Source of the DNA: Halopseudomonas pelagia CL-AP6
Lineage (GTDB): Bacteria > Pseudomonadota > Gammaproteobacteria > Pseudomonadales > Pseudomonadaceae
Assembly: GCF_000410875.1 (NCBI RefSeq)
Contig: NZ_AROI01000015.1
Coordinates: 1-64,000, forward strand
Length of the DNA stretch: 64,000 nucleotides
Direction: 5' to 3'
A model generated the notes under the pieces. The model was not told the origin of the DNA. It worked only from the letters and a program-made list of their open reading frames with translations, and did not search any database. This document shows, piece by piece, positions 9,413 to 19,700 of this stretch (position 1 is its first letter; each line of letters begins with the position of its first letter). The position numbers and the translations under genes were made by a program.

Positions 9413-10621
9413 CTATGGTGCTACCGCGGTTGCGCCCCGTTTATCATCCGCACCAACATTATGAGCAAACTTTTTTATGTATTCTGCACGCATTGAATCT
9501 TCAATTTGAATCTTGCTCAGGTCGCCATTAGCCCAATTTACCACCTTAGGGTCCATCACCGATCTAAACCATTGAGGAATCATTGCCATCAAAAATGCAC
9601 CGGGGTAGCCAGTCGGAAGTGCGGGAAGGCCGGGGAAATCACGTAATGACTGGTAAGAGCGAGTTGGGTGCGCGTGGTGATCAGAGTGCCGTTGAAGGTG
9701 AAACAGAACCAGATTTGACACGATGTGGTTACTGTTCCACGAGTGATGTGGCTTTTGATGTTCATATCGTCCATCGGCCATTTTTTCACGCAGCAAACCG
9801 TAGTGTTCAATGTAGTTCGCGCTTGTTAACTGCCACCACCCGAAAGCCATCTGAATTGGAAGGAATACCAGCATCTTCGGACCAAAGAAGGCAAGCAGGA
9901 GGGTGTAGAGAACAACTGTGATGACCATTGGCTGGAGGATCTCATTATCGAAACTCCAAACGCTTTGCCCGCGGCGCGAAAGGCGTTGTTCCTCAAGCCC
10001 CCAAGCACGACGAAACGCTCCAGGAATCTCACGGGTTGAGAATTTATATATATTTTCTCCCATACGTGAGGTCGCAGGGTCCATCGGTGTAGCAACATCA
10101 CGGTGATGGCCTTTATTATGCTCAATAAAGAAGTGGCCGTACCCGACAACCGCCAGCACAATTTTCGCCATCCAACGATCAAAGGCTTCTTTTTTGTGAC
10201 CCAGTTCGTGACCTGTATTAAGCGCTAGGCCATTCACGATGCCCAGTGACAAGGCAAGTGCGCCGATTTCGAACCAAGACATTGACTGAGTCCCTACCCA
10301 CCATGCAGACACGATTAGTGCTGCGTAATGCATTGGAACTGTTAGATACGTTAAAACTCGGTAGTAACGTTCTTTCTCCAGTTTCTCCACTACTTCCTCA
10401 GGCGGATTATTAAAGTCCTCACCAAACATCGCGTCAAGCAATGGAAGAACCCCGTACCACACAGCTAGAACTAAACCATAAAAGATACCCCAGCCAGTCT
10501 CATTGGCCAGCCAGATTCCGATCATCGGAGTAGCCGGCCAAAAAGTTGAAAGTATCCAAAAATATTTCTTTTTATCCACGTATTCTGGAGCAGAATCCAG
10601 AACGCTGTTTTTGCCATTCAT
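9413..10621 (-). CDS. alkB: Alkane 1-monooxygenase AlkB
   Basis: AlkB is the integral-membrane diiron enzyme that converts n-alkanes to 1-alkanols. The 402-aa protein keeps all histidine boxes: HELGH (138-142), EHNKGHH (167-173), NYIEHYG (269-275) and LQRHSDHHAHP (309-319). The spaced hydrophobic segments fit six membrane helices. Trp55, which limits chain length to the medium range in GPo1 AlkB, is present, so C5-C12-type substrates are inferred. AGGAGAAC precedes the ATG. It is the first gene of the minus-strand operon, downstream of the AlkS-type dyad. Confidence 0.97.
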   Translation of the reverse strand: MNGKNSVLDSAPEYVDKKKYFWILSTFWPATPMIGIWLANETGWGIFYGLVLAVWYGVLPLLDAMFGEDFNNPPEEVVEKLEKERYYRVLTYLTVPMHYAALIVSAWWVGTQSMSWFEIGALALSLGIVNGLALNTGHELGHKKEAFDRWMAKIVLAVVGYGHFFIEHNKGHHRDVATPMDPATSRMGENIYKFSTREIPGAFRRAWGLEEQRLSRRGQSVWSFDNEILQPMVITVVLYTLLLAFFGPKMLVFLPIQMAFGWWQLTSANYIEHYGLLREKMADGRYEHQKPHHSWNSNHIVSNLVLFHLQRHSDHHAHPTRSYQSLRDFPGLPALPTGYPGAFLMAMIPQWFRSVMDPKVVNWANGDLSKIQIEDSMRAEYIKKFAHNVGADDKRGATAVAP

Positions 10622-10864
10622 TTTGTTGTTCTCCTATTGTCCAATAAGTCTCTGCGAGCACCACACAACCTAATTCCTGTCCCAACAGGGAAAATCAGGC
10701 CATCTACTCTCACATCTGACATGGTAAAACTGCACTCACCTTAGACCTGCTTCAACTACTCCTTGGTGTAGTTATCTGAATAACATTAGCCATCTCGGCG
10801 ACGAGATCCGCAGTCAATGTCATCCCTCCAGGCCAAGGCGAGCCAGTGTCCTGGCCTTGAATTA
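10622..10864 (-). promoter_or_regulatory. alkB promoter region with AlkS-type operator dyad at 10754-10773
   Basis: The gene-free leader upstream of alkB contains a 20-bp imperfect dyad at 10754-10773, with arms AACTAC and GTAGTT. Its inner 18 bp match the perfect palindrome upstream of alkS (23237-23254) at 14 of 18 positions when read toward the genes. In GPo1, AlkS binds upstream of both promoters, so this is the likely AlkS site. I could not fix the -10 box with confidence; the weak TTTTAC region about 35 bp downstream of the dyad centre is a candidate. Confidence 0.7.
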
Positions 10865-11645
<781 letters not shown>

Positions 11646-12075
11646 GCATGGGAACTCTGCCGCAAAACCTTGGGCAACGTGCCCGAATTCTGTTGCTGCT
11701 GGCCAGCGGTCTCACGCCCAAGCAGGTGAGTGATCGGTTGGAAGTTTCGTCGCCACTCGTATTCAAATGGCGCAAGCGTTATCAGGAAGCTGGCCTCGAT
11801 GGGCTGAGCGATCTCCCGCGTAGCGGACATCCACGCACGCTCGACGAGGCGAAGATTAAGGAAATCCTCACCCTGACGACCCAGCGTGTACCGCGTGAGG
11901 CGACTCACTGGAGCCTGCGCCTGATGGCCAAATACGTGGGCGTTACCGTCTGGCAAGTCGCCCAGGTGTGGGCCGCTGCCGATCTCAAGCCCCACCGGCT
12001 GAAGACCTTCAAGATCAGCAACGACCCACACTTTGCTGACAAAGTGGTCGATGTGGTTGGGCTGTACCTGAGCTC
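11646..12075 (+). pseudogene. IS630-family transposase remnant (N-terminal helix-turn-helix region)
   Basis: The frame from 11648 carries the IS630-type helix-turn-helix region (ILLLLASGLTPKQVSDRL, VFKWRKRYQEAGLDGL). It continues to KISNDPHFADKVVDVVGLYL, which normally comes just before the first catalytic aspartate. Homology ends there, near 12072. The DDE domain and both element ends are missing. Confidence 0.75.
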
Positions 12076-12374
12076 GACTGATCCGCTCGGGTGGACAGCT
12101 TGGCAGAGGCTCCCCCGATGCGGCTTCCGCAAGTGGAGCGGTGTCTGGTCAATATCCGGTCAATGCAGCCTCGGGGGGGGGGGGCACAGCCAGCCTGAGT
12201 CTGGCGACAAAGCAAGCGTCAGTAGGTCACTGATGCCCGGAACTCCGGTCTGCAAGCTCCTGCCTTTCGTCAGTACCGGAAGGACCGGCTGGGCGACAAG
12301 CCAAAGCGGCGCCAGCCCCCATGCGAGAGGCCGGCGCGAGCTCCATGCGGCAGTACTGCCGCATGGTCACATCA
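12076..12374. other. Gene-free stretch with a 12-G tract
   Basis: I see no credible gene between the IS630 remnant and the coiled-coil gene. It contains a run of 12 G residues at 12173-12184, which could be a slippage site or an assembly uncertainty. The open frame crossing it has no recognisable motif. Confidence 0.5.
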
Positions 12375-13094
12375 TCACTTCTTGGCCGCCTCTGCGATCG
12401 ACTCGCGAATCGAGGAATAGGTTTGAGCGAAATTCTGCTGTGCTTCGGCATAGCTCTGCTTTGCGTTTTCCCAGGCCTGTGTGGAAGCGTCCCGCAGTCG
12501 TGCGGCGCGGGCTTTCTCCTCTTCGACTCTGACCTTGAGTGCCTCGATGCGCACCTCGATAGCGACGCGCTGCTCGGCAGAGAGCCGAGCAGCATCGGCA
12601 CTGAGTCCATCGATGGCTTCCTGCCATACCTTCTGGCGCGCATCGAATTCGGCCTGCAGGACTGCCCTGCGGGTGGCAACGTCGGCCTGCACGGTATCGA
12701 GATAACGGTCTTTGGTGCCCTGCAACGCCGTCCAGGAATCGTCAAGCGACTGCCTGGCCTGCGCCAGCTCCTGCTCACTGCGGATCTTGGCCTGGGCGGC
12801 AGCCGCCTCGGCCTCGGCCCGGTAGACGTCGCGCTTGCCCTTCAGCTCCTGCAGTGCAACCTCAACCTCGGCCCGAGTATTGCCCTTGCGCTTGGCGAGA
12901 TTCTGCTCAAACACGGCGATGGCGGCGTCCAGTTCGGTCAGGCGTGTCTGTGACCATTCGATGGATTGCCTGGCGAGCGATGGTTCGCTGGCTTGGGCTG
13001 CCTGGGTAGATTCTGATGACTGCTGTGCCTGCGCAAGCGCAAGGCCTGCCTGCAACAGCACGGCCAATGCCACGGTGGATAGACGGGGTTTCAT
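12375..13094 (-). CDS. Exported coiled-coil protein of unknown function
   Basis: The 239-aa product starts MKPRLSTVALAVLLQAGLAL, a clear signal peptide ending near ALAQA. The mature part is almost entirely charged, Ala/Glu/Arg/Gln-rich heptad sequence, predicted as one long coiled coil. AAGGAG precedes the chosen ATG. The body resembles the next gene (13152-13760), which lacks a signal peptide: both begin with a W-x-x-x-R-L-x-E-L-D-A-x-I motif and carry similar heptads. Both lie downstream of tetR on the same strand. Its location should be periplasmic. I do not recognise a named family. Confidence 0.75.
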   Translation of the reverse strand: MKPRLSTVALAVLLQAGLALAQAQQSSESTQAAQASEPSLARQSIEWSQTRLTELDAAIAVFEQNLAKRKGNTRAEVEVALQELKGKRDVYRAEAEAAAAQAKIRSEQELAQARQSLDDSWTALQGTKDRYLDTVQADVATRRAVLQAEFDARQKVWQEAIDGLSADAARLSAEQRVAIEVRIEALKVRVEEEKARAARLRDASTQAWENAKQSYAEAQQNFAQTYSSIRESIAEAAKK

Positions 13095-13151
13095 GCTCAA
13101 GCTCCTTACCAAATCAAATTAGATTCATGCGAAGAGGAAGCTCTCCCTCGC

Positions 13152-13760
13152 TCAGAGCGACTTAGAGAGCGCGTCGCGGATCTTCTGGATCGTGCGGGAA
13201 TGCACCTGCTTGGCTTCCTCAAGCCCGCTCTTGACGGCTTCCCAGGACGCGTCGCCGGCATCCTTGACTTCACCAATCCTGGTCTGGAACTTCTCGGCTT
13301 CGTCCGACACGCGCTTAATGGCGGCATCGAGTTCGGCGCGGGCCTTTTCCACGGCATCCGCAGTCTGGCCACGCAGTTCCTGAAGCGAGGCCTCCCACGC
13401 ACTGCGCTGGGCCTTAACACGGGCGAGTACGATACCCCGCGCCGTCTGGGCATGTTCACCAACGGTGGACGTGAACGAATGGAACGCGGCTTCCACCTCG
13501 ACCCATTCTGCTTCCAGTGCGTCCTGAACAGCCTTGACGCCCTGCTTGGTGGCACCGGTCTCGGCGCGGAGCTTGTCGTAATGAGCCTGGAGCTTGCCTC
13601 GTGCCTCACGAAGGCGAGCCAGTGCGTCGTCGGCTTCCCGGCGGATGTCGCCATTCACTTCGCCCAGGGACTTCTCGGCCGCAGCGATACCCGCGTCCAG
13701 TTCGTCCAGGCGCTGCTTGGCCCATGCAATGGTTTCGTGGATATGGGTTTGAGTGTTCAT
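13152..13760 (-). CDS. Cytoplasmic coiled-coil protein, related to the neighbouring exported one
   Basis: The 202-aa protein begins MNTQTHIHETIAWAKQRLDE at 13760, with AAGAAAGG upstream. A longer frame to 14144 overlaps tetR and is not used. It has no signal peptide or membrane segment. The sequence is a continuous charged coiled coil with alanine-rich heptads. The opening W-x-x-x-R-L-D-E-L-D-A-G-I motif matches the exported protein at 12375-13094, so the pair looks like paralogues in two compartments. The function is unknown. Confidence 0.75.
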   Translation of the reverse strand: MNTQTHIHETIAWAKQRLDELDAGIAAAEKSLGEVNGDIRREADDALARLREARGKLQAHYDKLRAETGATKQGVKAVQDALEAEWVEVEAAFHSFTSTVGEHAQTARGIVLARVKAQRSAWEASLQELRGQTADAVEKARAELDAAIKRVSDEAEKFQTRIGEVKDAGDASWEAVKSGLEEAKQVHSRTIQKIRDALSKSL

Positions 13761-13825
13761 AACGTCAATACCTTTCTTGGGTGGGTAAAAAGCCGGAGCG
13801 CCAGCGCCATCTTGTGAACACAGTG

Positions 13826-14485
13826 TCATGTGGCGGGCCTGACGGGGAGAAAGCTGCTGCGGCAGAGGTCGCTGATCATCTTTTCGAGCTGAGCGGTGCC
13901 ATCGTCCTGCAGGTTCTCCCAGTCCATGCCGCGGACCATGACGCCGCGCAGGAACCTGAAACTGAAAATGGCCGTCACGACCGCATTGATCCGCAGCCGG
14001 GCCGCAGCGATGCCGAGATCGCCAGACGAGATGGCCGTCACAGCCTCTACGAGACGCTGCAGCATGGGCTCGATCGCCTGCTTGTGGATCAGGGAGAACG
14101 CCTCGTCGTTCTCGTAGGCACAGCGCGCGACGAATGACGTCCATGAGTGCGGTTCTGCGTTGCTCAGAATGATGTGCAGAAGATGAAGGAGTGCCTTCTC
14201 GAATGCCTGGGATTCGCTTCCGGAAGCCGGTGCATCGAGAATGTGGATGACCTCCCCGAAACGCTCGCGGGCGTACTCGGCAATCATCTGGGCGGCTGCC
14301 ATGTAGAGCTCGCTCTTGCCCCCGAAGTGGTAAGGGATGGCTGAAAGCGGCGTCTTCGCCACCTGCGTGATGGCCCGAGTGCTAGCCCCTTCGTAGCCCA
14401 CCGCGCCGATCACATCGATGGCAGCCTCGATGAGCTGCGCTCGCGTCTTGGCGCTACGGACTTCATGCCCGCTTGGTGCTGTCAT
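13826..14485 (-). CDS. TetR-family repressor (CecR/DUF1956-like)
   Basis: This 219-aa regulator has an N-terminal helix-turn-helix (TRAITQVAKTPLSAIPYHFG followed by GKSELYMAA). Its alpha-helical ligand domain resembles the DUF1956 type found in CecR-like repressors of efflux genes. It is divergent from the efflux operon at 14585. A perfect palindrome in the gap (14521-14534) suggests it represses both directions, including the coiled-coil genes downstream of it. The ligand is unknown. A toxic hydrocarbon or envelope stress signal would fit but is inference. Confidence 0.85.
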   Translation of the reverse strand: MTAPSGHEVRSAKTRAQLIEAAIDVIGAVGYEGASTRAITQVAKTPLSAIPYHFGGKSELYMAAAQMIAEYARERFGEVIHILDAPASGSESQAFEKALLHLLHIILSNAEPHSWTSFVARCAYENDEAFSLIHKQAIEPMLQRLVEAVTAISSGDLGIAAARLRINAVVTAIFSFRFLRGVMVRGMDWENLQDDGTAQLEKMISDLCRSSFLPVRPAT

Positions 14486-14520
14486 GCACGTCTTCCTCGT
14501 TTAACGTATTTAAATTATAG

Positions 14521-14534
14521 TTCGTTCGAACGAA
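14521..14534. promoter_or_regulatory. Perfect 14-bp palindrome, likely TetR operator
   Basis: TTCGTTCGAACGAA lies in the AT-rich 99-bp gap between the divergent tetR and efflux genes. It overlaps sequence resembling a -10 box (TTATAG). Symmetry and position fit a TetR-dimer operator. Confidence 0.7.
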
Positions 14535-14785
14535 TAATCAAATAAAGGCTTTCGGATCGAAGCCCTCCTTGGGAACCATGCGATATGACTCCACTCGTCC
14601 CAATGCTGCTCCATAAACTGGCGGTACTCATTACAGCGCTCACGCTCGCCGCCTGTGGCGGTGCAGAGCACGTCGCACAGGTGGAGCCACCGTCGGTGGC
14701 GCTGCCCGTGGTCACCGCCAGCAAAGCCGAGGTGGCCCTCGGTGACCTGGCCAGCGGCACGGTCGTGGCCGACGAGCGGGTACAG

Positions 14786-15733
14786 CTAGCTGTGTAAACC
14801 CAGCACGTTGTTCAGTGGAAGCACAGCACGACTGATCGGCGGTTTGTAGTCGAGGCTGGCATGCGGCCTGTGCCAGTTGTAGTGATGCAGCCAGCCTGGT
14901 AGATGCGCGGCTCTCTGCTCGGAGCTGTCATAACTCCGGGCGTAGGCCCACTCACGCAGGGTCGTCTGGATGAAGCGCTCGGCCTTGCCGTTGGTCCGCG
15001 GTGTATAGGGCCTGGTGCGGATGTGCCGCAATCCAAGTCGGGTGCATAAGCGCTGGAACGCCCGGGAACGGTAGCAGGCTCCGTTGTCCGTCATGACCCG
15101 CCGGAAGCCGATGCTCAGGCCGCGGTAGTAGCGCAGGGCCTGCAACAAGGCCTGGCAGGCGCTGCTGCCGCGCTCGTCCGGGTGCAGGCTGATGAAGGCC
15201 AGCCGGGACGCATCGTCGATGGCCACATGTACGAACTCCCAGCCGGCACCGTCGGAGCACTGCTGACGGTCGCCGGTAACCCGGTGTCCGGGCTTCCAGA
15301 AGCGGCCAAGCTTCTTGATGTCCAGGTGCAAGAGATCGCCGGGATTGGCGTATTCGTAGCGCACCACCACAGGAGCCGGTTCCAGCTCGGCCAAGCGGTG
15401 CAAACCAGCCTGCTTGAGACGGCGGGCGACGGTGCTGACGGCGAGGCTGAGCATCTGGGCAATCTGCCGGTAGGTCTTGCGCGAGCGGCGTAGCTCGATT
15501 AGTTGTTCGATCATGACGGTTGCCGTGGCATGCGGACATGAGAACGGGCGCGAGGAGCGATCCATCAAGCCGGCTTCGCCCTCTTCACGAAAGCGCCTGA
15601 GCCACTTGTAGGCGGTGCGGACACTGACTCCGGCGGCTTGCGCCGCGTCCTCGACCCGCAGGCCGTTGAGCATGCGCTGGACCAGAAAGGCTCGACCGCG
15701 AGGGGTAAGACGGGCATGTTTATGCAGGTTCAT
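14786..15733 (-). CDS. IS481-family transposase
   Basis: The 315-aa transposase has a helix-turn-helix (EDAAQAAGVSVRTAYKWLRR) and a DDE integrase core: LHLDIKKLGRF (first D), VMTDNGACYRS (second D), and TPRTNGKAERFIQT (catalytic E). It ends with HYNWHRPHASLDYKPP. All catalytic residues are present, so it may be active. Its stop codon lies in the target duplication just outside the element. Confidence 0.92.
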   Translation of the reverse strand: MNLHKHARLTPRGRAFLVQRMLNGLRVEDAAQAAGVSVRTAYKWLRRFREEGEAGLMDRSSRPFSCPHATATVMIEQLIELRRSRKTYRQIAQMLSLAVSTVARRLKQAGLHRLAELEPAPVVVRYEYANPGDLLHLDIKKLGRFWKPGHRVTGDRQQCSDGAGWEFVHVAIDDASRLAFISLHPDERGSSACQALLQALRYYRGLSIGFRRVMTDNGACYRSRAFQRLCTRLGLRHIRTRPYTPRTNGKAERFIQTTLREWAYARSYDSSEQRAAHLPGWLHHYNWHRPHASLDYKPPISRAVLPLNNVLGLHS

Positions 15734-15815
15734 CCGGGGCTCCTGGAATGCTTGGTGGGTCGCACTTCCAGTTTTCCGGGTAAGCCCCGGATGAACAACC
15801 TACTGAGAGATCACA
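14791..15815 (-). mobile_element. Complete IS481-family insertion sequence
   Basis: The element is 1025 bp, bounded by terminal sequences that start TGTG and share AGnAnGTTGTTCA (14791 onward, and the reverse complement of 15815 backward). It is flanked by a 6-bp direct duplication GCTAGC at 14785-14790 and 15816-15821. It holds one transposase gene and is inserted in the membrane-fusion-protein gene. Confidence 0.88.
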
Positions 15816-16712
15816 GCTAGCTGCCCGCACGGCCGGCACAGTACGGGCCCCCGGGCTGCATGAAGGCCAGCCAGTAAGGGCCGGCCAGGTTCTGGTGACG
15901 ATCGATGCGCAACAGGCCGAGGGCGCCGTGCAGCAGGCGCGCGCGGCGTTGCATGCTGCACAGGCACAACAGCGCCAGGCCGATACCGATGTCGCTCGCA
16001 ACGAACCGCTGGCGCGTGCCGGCGGGGTTTCCCGAACGGATCTTGAGCAGGATCAGTTGCGCGCCCAGGTCGCGGCGGCTGCTGTCGAGCAGGCACGCGC
16101 TGCGATGGCGATCGCCGAAGCCAACCGGCGCGACCAGCGCGTGACCAGCCCGATCGATGGTGCCATCATCACGCGCCACGTGCGCGACGGCGACATCGTG
16201 CAGCCGGGCGTATTGCTGCTGACCGTGGAGGGGCGCGACCAGTTGCTGTTCCGCTTCTCTGCGCCACAGGCCAGCCTGCATGCCTTCGCTTCCGGCGCCA
16301 CAGTGCCGGTGCTGATCGACGAGCGTGAGGATCAGCCTGTCACGGGCACGGTGCGCGCCATCGTGCCGTCGGCCGATCCGGCAACCCGGCGCTACACGGT
16401 CGAGATCAGCCTGCCTCCGGACAGCGCGCTGCTGGCCGGCATGTTCGGTCGCGTGCGCCTGCCTGCCAATAGCGCGCACAGCGCAACGGCGGTGACGATC
16501 CCCGCCGCGGCGCTCACCGAACAAGGCGGGCTGACCGGCGTATTCGTGGTCGGCAAAGACGAACGGCTGGCGTTTCGCTGGCTGCGCCTGACCGAGCGGT
16601 TCGGAGACCAGGTGCTGGTCACCAGCGGACTGGCCGCGGGCGAACAAGTGCTGGCTCGGATCGATCCATCGGTCCGCGACGGCGCCCACCTGGTGCCAGT
16701 GGTGCCCGCTCA

Positions 16713-19700
16713 ATGAGCGGGTCATCCCTGAACCTCGCCGGCCGGCTCGCGCGCAGCTTCATCACGTCCAAGCTGACCATCGTGTTCGTGCTCGGCGCAC
16801 TGGCCCTCGGCGCTCTGGCCGTGCTCTTGAATCCTCGCGAGGAGAACCCGCAGATCGTCGTACCCGGTGCCGTGGTGGTCGTCGCACTGCCGGGTGCCAC
16901 CGCTGAGGAAGTGGATCGGCTGGTGGTTTCGCCACTGCAAGGCATCCTCAGCGAGATGACCGGCGTCGACCACAGCTACGGCAACGCTAGTCCGGGCCTG
17001 GGCACTGTGCAGGTGCAGTTCAAAGTCGGCGAGCCGCCGGAGGATTCGCTGGTCAAGCTTTACAACCGGGTGATTACCAGCCGCGCTCGCCTGCCGATGG
17101 ATGCGGGCGTTCCGCTGATCCAGGCCGTGGATGCCGATGATGTGCCCATCGTCACCGTCACATTGGCATCCGACGCCTACGACGACCACGGCCTCAAGCG
17201 CCTGGCTGACGCGGTGGCCGAGCGCTTGCGTAGCACGCCCGGCGCAGCCGGGGTTACGGTGTACGGCGGTCGCGACCGCGAGATCGGCGTGGCGTTCGAT
17301 CCAGTGCGGATGCAGGCCTTCGCGATTTCGCTGGCGACCGCACAGGCGGCGCTTACGGCGGCCAATTCCGCACTGACGCTGAACGGACCGGTCTCCGGCA
17401 GCGAGACACACGAACTGCGCTTTGCCGGTGACCTGGACTCGGCCAGGGCAATCCGCAACTTGGTCGTCAGTGTGCACGACGGGCAGCCGATCAAGCTCGG
17501 CGACGTCGCCACCGTCACCGACGGCTCAAATGAGGAGATCACGCAACTCAGCCGGTTTGCCTTCGGCCCAGGCGATGCGCGCGCCGAAGAAGCCATCGGC
17601 GAAATGCCGGCGGTGACCATCGCCGTGGCCAAGAAGAAAGGCGAAAGCGCCGTCGCAGTCGCGCGCGCAGTGAAAGACCGGGTGCAGCGCATGCAGGCCA
17701 GCTTCATTCCGCAGGCGGTGCACGTAGTGGTGACGCGCGACGACGGTCAGAAGGCCGAGGATGCCGTCAATGGCCTGATGGAACACATCATAATCGCACT
17801 GGTCACGGTCAGCTTTGTGATGCTGCTGTTCCTTGGCTGGCGCGAGGCGCTGATCGTCTCGGTGACGGTGCCGGTCATCTTCTCGATCACGCTGGCCGTC
17901 GACCTGCTTGGCGGCGTGACCATCAACCGCATCACGCTGTTTGCTCTGATCCTGGCGCTTGGTCTGCTGGTCGATGCCGCGATCGTGGTGATCGAGAACA
18001 TCCACCGCCACTACCACCACGCCCGAACGCCCGGCTCGAAGGAAGAAGTTACCGTCCTTGCGACCAACGAGATTGGCAGCGCCACCAACCTGGCCACCTT
18101 CGCCATCATGCTGGTGTTCCTCTCATTGTTGCTCATATCCGGCATGGCCGGAGACTATTTTTATCCGCTGGCCTTCAACGTGCCGGTGGCGATGCTGGCG
18201 TCGATCATGGTGGCCTACATCATCACGCCGTGGGCAGCCAACCGCTGGCTCAAGCGGCCCCAACCTGCCGGCACGGCCGTGGCTGGCAATGAGCAAGGTG
18301 ATGACCACCACGAGTCCAGGCCGGACTGGCTACAACGTACCTATCTGAAGTATTTCATCCCGCTGCAAGAGCGCCCGCGAGTGCGCCGCTGGCTGGCGAT
18401 CGGCATTGCGGTAGCGATGGGGCTGTCGCTGGCCCAGGGCGGCTGGCAGTTCGTGCGACCGGCCGGCATTGGCGGGCCGGTGCCCTATCTGGGCGTGGCA
18501 CTGGGCTTTCTGCCCAAGGATAACCAGAACACCTTCAGCATCGTGCTTCAGGCCGCGCAGGCCAGCCCGGTGGAGGAAACCGACCGACTGGCGCGAGAAA
18601 TCGGCCGGGTACTGGCCCGGCTTCCCCAGGTGACGAACTACCAGAGCTGGGTCGGCCGAACCGGGGTAACAGACTTTAACGGCCTGATTCAGGGCACCTC
18701 CTTGCTGACCGGTGAGGACATTGCCGAGATCCGCGTCAACCTGACCGACAAGCACAACCGCTCCGAGAGCTCCACTGACATCGTCCACGCATTGCGCCCA
18801 GACATCGAGGCGATCCGCGCCCGTCATCCCGGCGCGCGCATTCGCCTGGTCGAGGACCCTCCCGGTCCGCCGGTGCGCGCCACGGTGCTGGCGGAGCTCT
18901 ACGGCACCGATCTGGAGGTGTTGCGGCAACTCTCGCGTCAGGTCGAGGCTGAATTTGTCCAGACCTATGACATGGTGGACATCAGCAACAGCGAGTCGAC
19001 CGATATGCCGCAGTGGCGGCTGGTGCCCGACCGCGAGAAGGCCGCGCTGTCGGGCGTCTCGACCGCGCAGATCGCCGAGGTGCTGGACATTGCCTACGGC
19101 GGCCGAGTGGTCGGCCGCGCGCACCTGGACGGCGAACGCAATCCGGTGTCCATCCGCGCCTACGTACCACGCGCCGCACAGCCCGATCCGGCACGGCTTG
19201 AAGGGCTGTACGTGCCTAATGCCGAAGGCCGGCAGATTCCACTGGCTGAAATAGTGCGGCGCGTGCCCGCCGAGGCCGATCGGCCGATCCTGCGAAAGGA
19301 CAACGAACCGGTCATCTTCATCGGCGGTCAATTGGCGCGCAGCGTGCCCACCTATGCCGTGCTCGATCTGACGCAGCGACTGTCAGGGATGCGCGCACCT
19401 GACGGGCAGCCGCTCGCGATCGGCAATCTCGGTCTGCGCGAGACTGTGCCCGACACCATCGACGGCTACCAGTTGCTGTGGGACGGCGAGATGCGGCTGA
19501 CGCTGAACATCTACCGCGACATGCTCGCCGCCCTCGGCTCGGCGCTGGCGGCGATCTACGTGCTGCTGGTGGCCTACTACCGTTCCTTCCTGATCCCACT
19601 GATCGCGATGGCCGCGGTGCCGCTTGGAGCGATCGGCATCCTGCCCGGGCACTGGCTGCTGGGCACGGATTTTTCAGCCACCTCAATAGTCGGTCTCATC

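Larger units (their letters stand above)
14585..16716 (+). pseudogene. RND efflux membrane fusion protein gene, interrupted by an IS481 element
   Basis: The periplasmic adaptor links an inner-membrane RND pump to an outer-membrane channel. The 5' part (14585-14790) encodes a lipoprotein signal (LAACGG lipobox) and the first beta-strands. The 3' part (15822-16716) encodes the coiled-coil hairpin, lipoyl and beta-barrel domains. A complete IS481-family element sits between them. If the element and one copy of the 6-bp duplication are removed, the frame reads through VQLAARTAGTVRAPG and gives about 366 aa, a normal length. The gene is therefore freshly broken, not decayed. Its ATGA stop overlaps the RND start. 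Confidence 0.85.

Noticed and set aside
12321..13817. Plus-strand frames over the two coiled-coil genes (12321-12953, 13200-13817)
   Set aside because: They are shadows of the minus-strand genes, which have ribosome sites, a signal peptide and coherent heptads.
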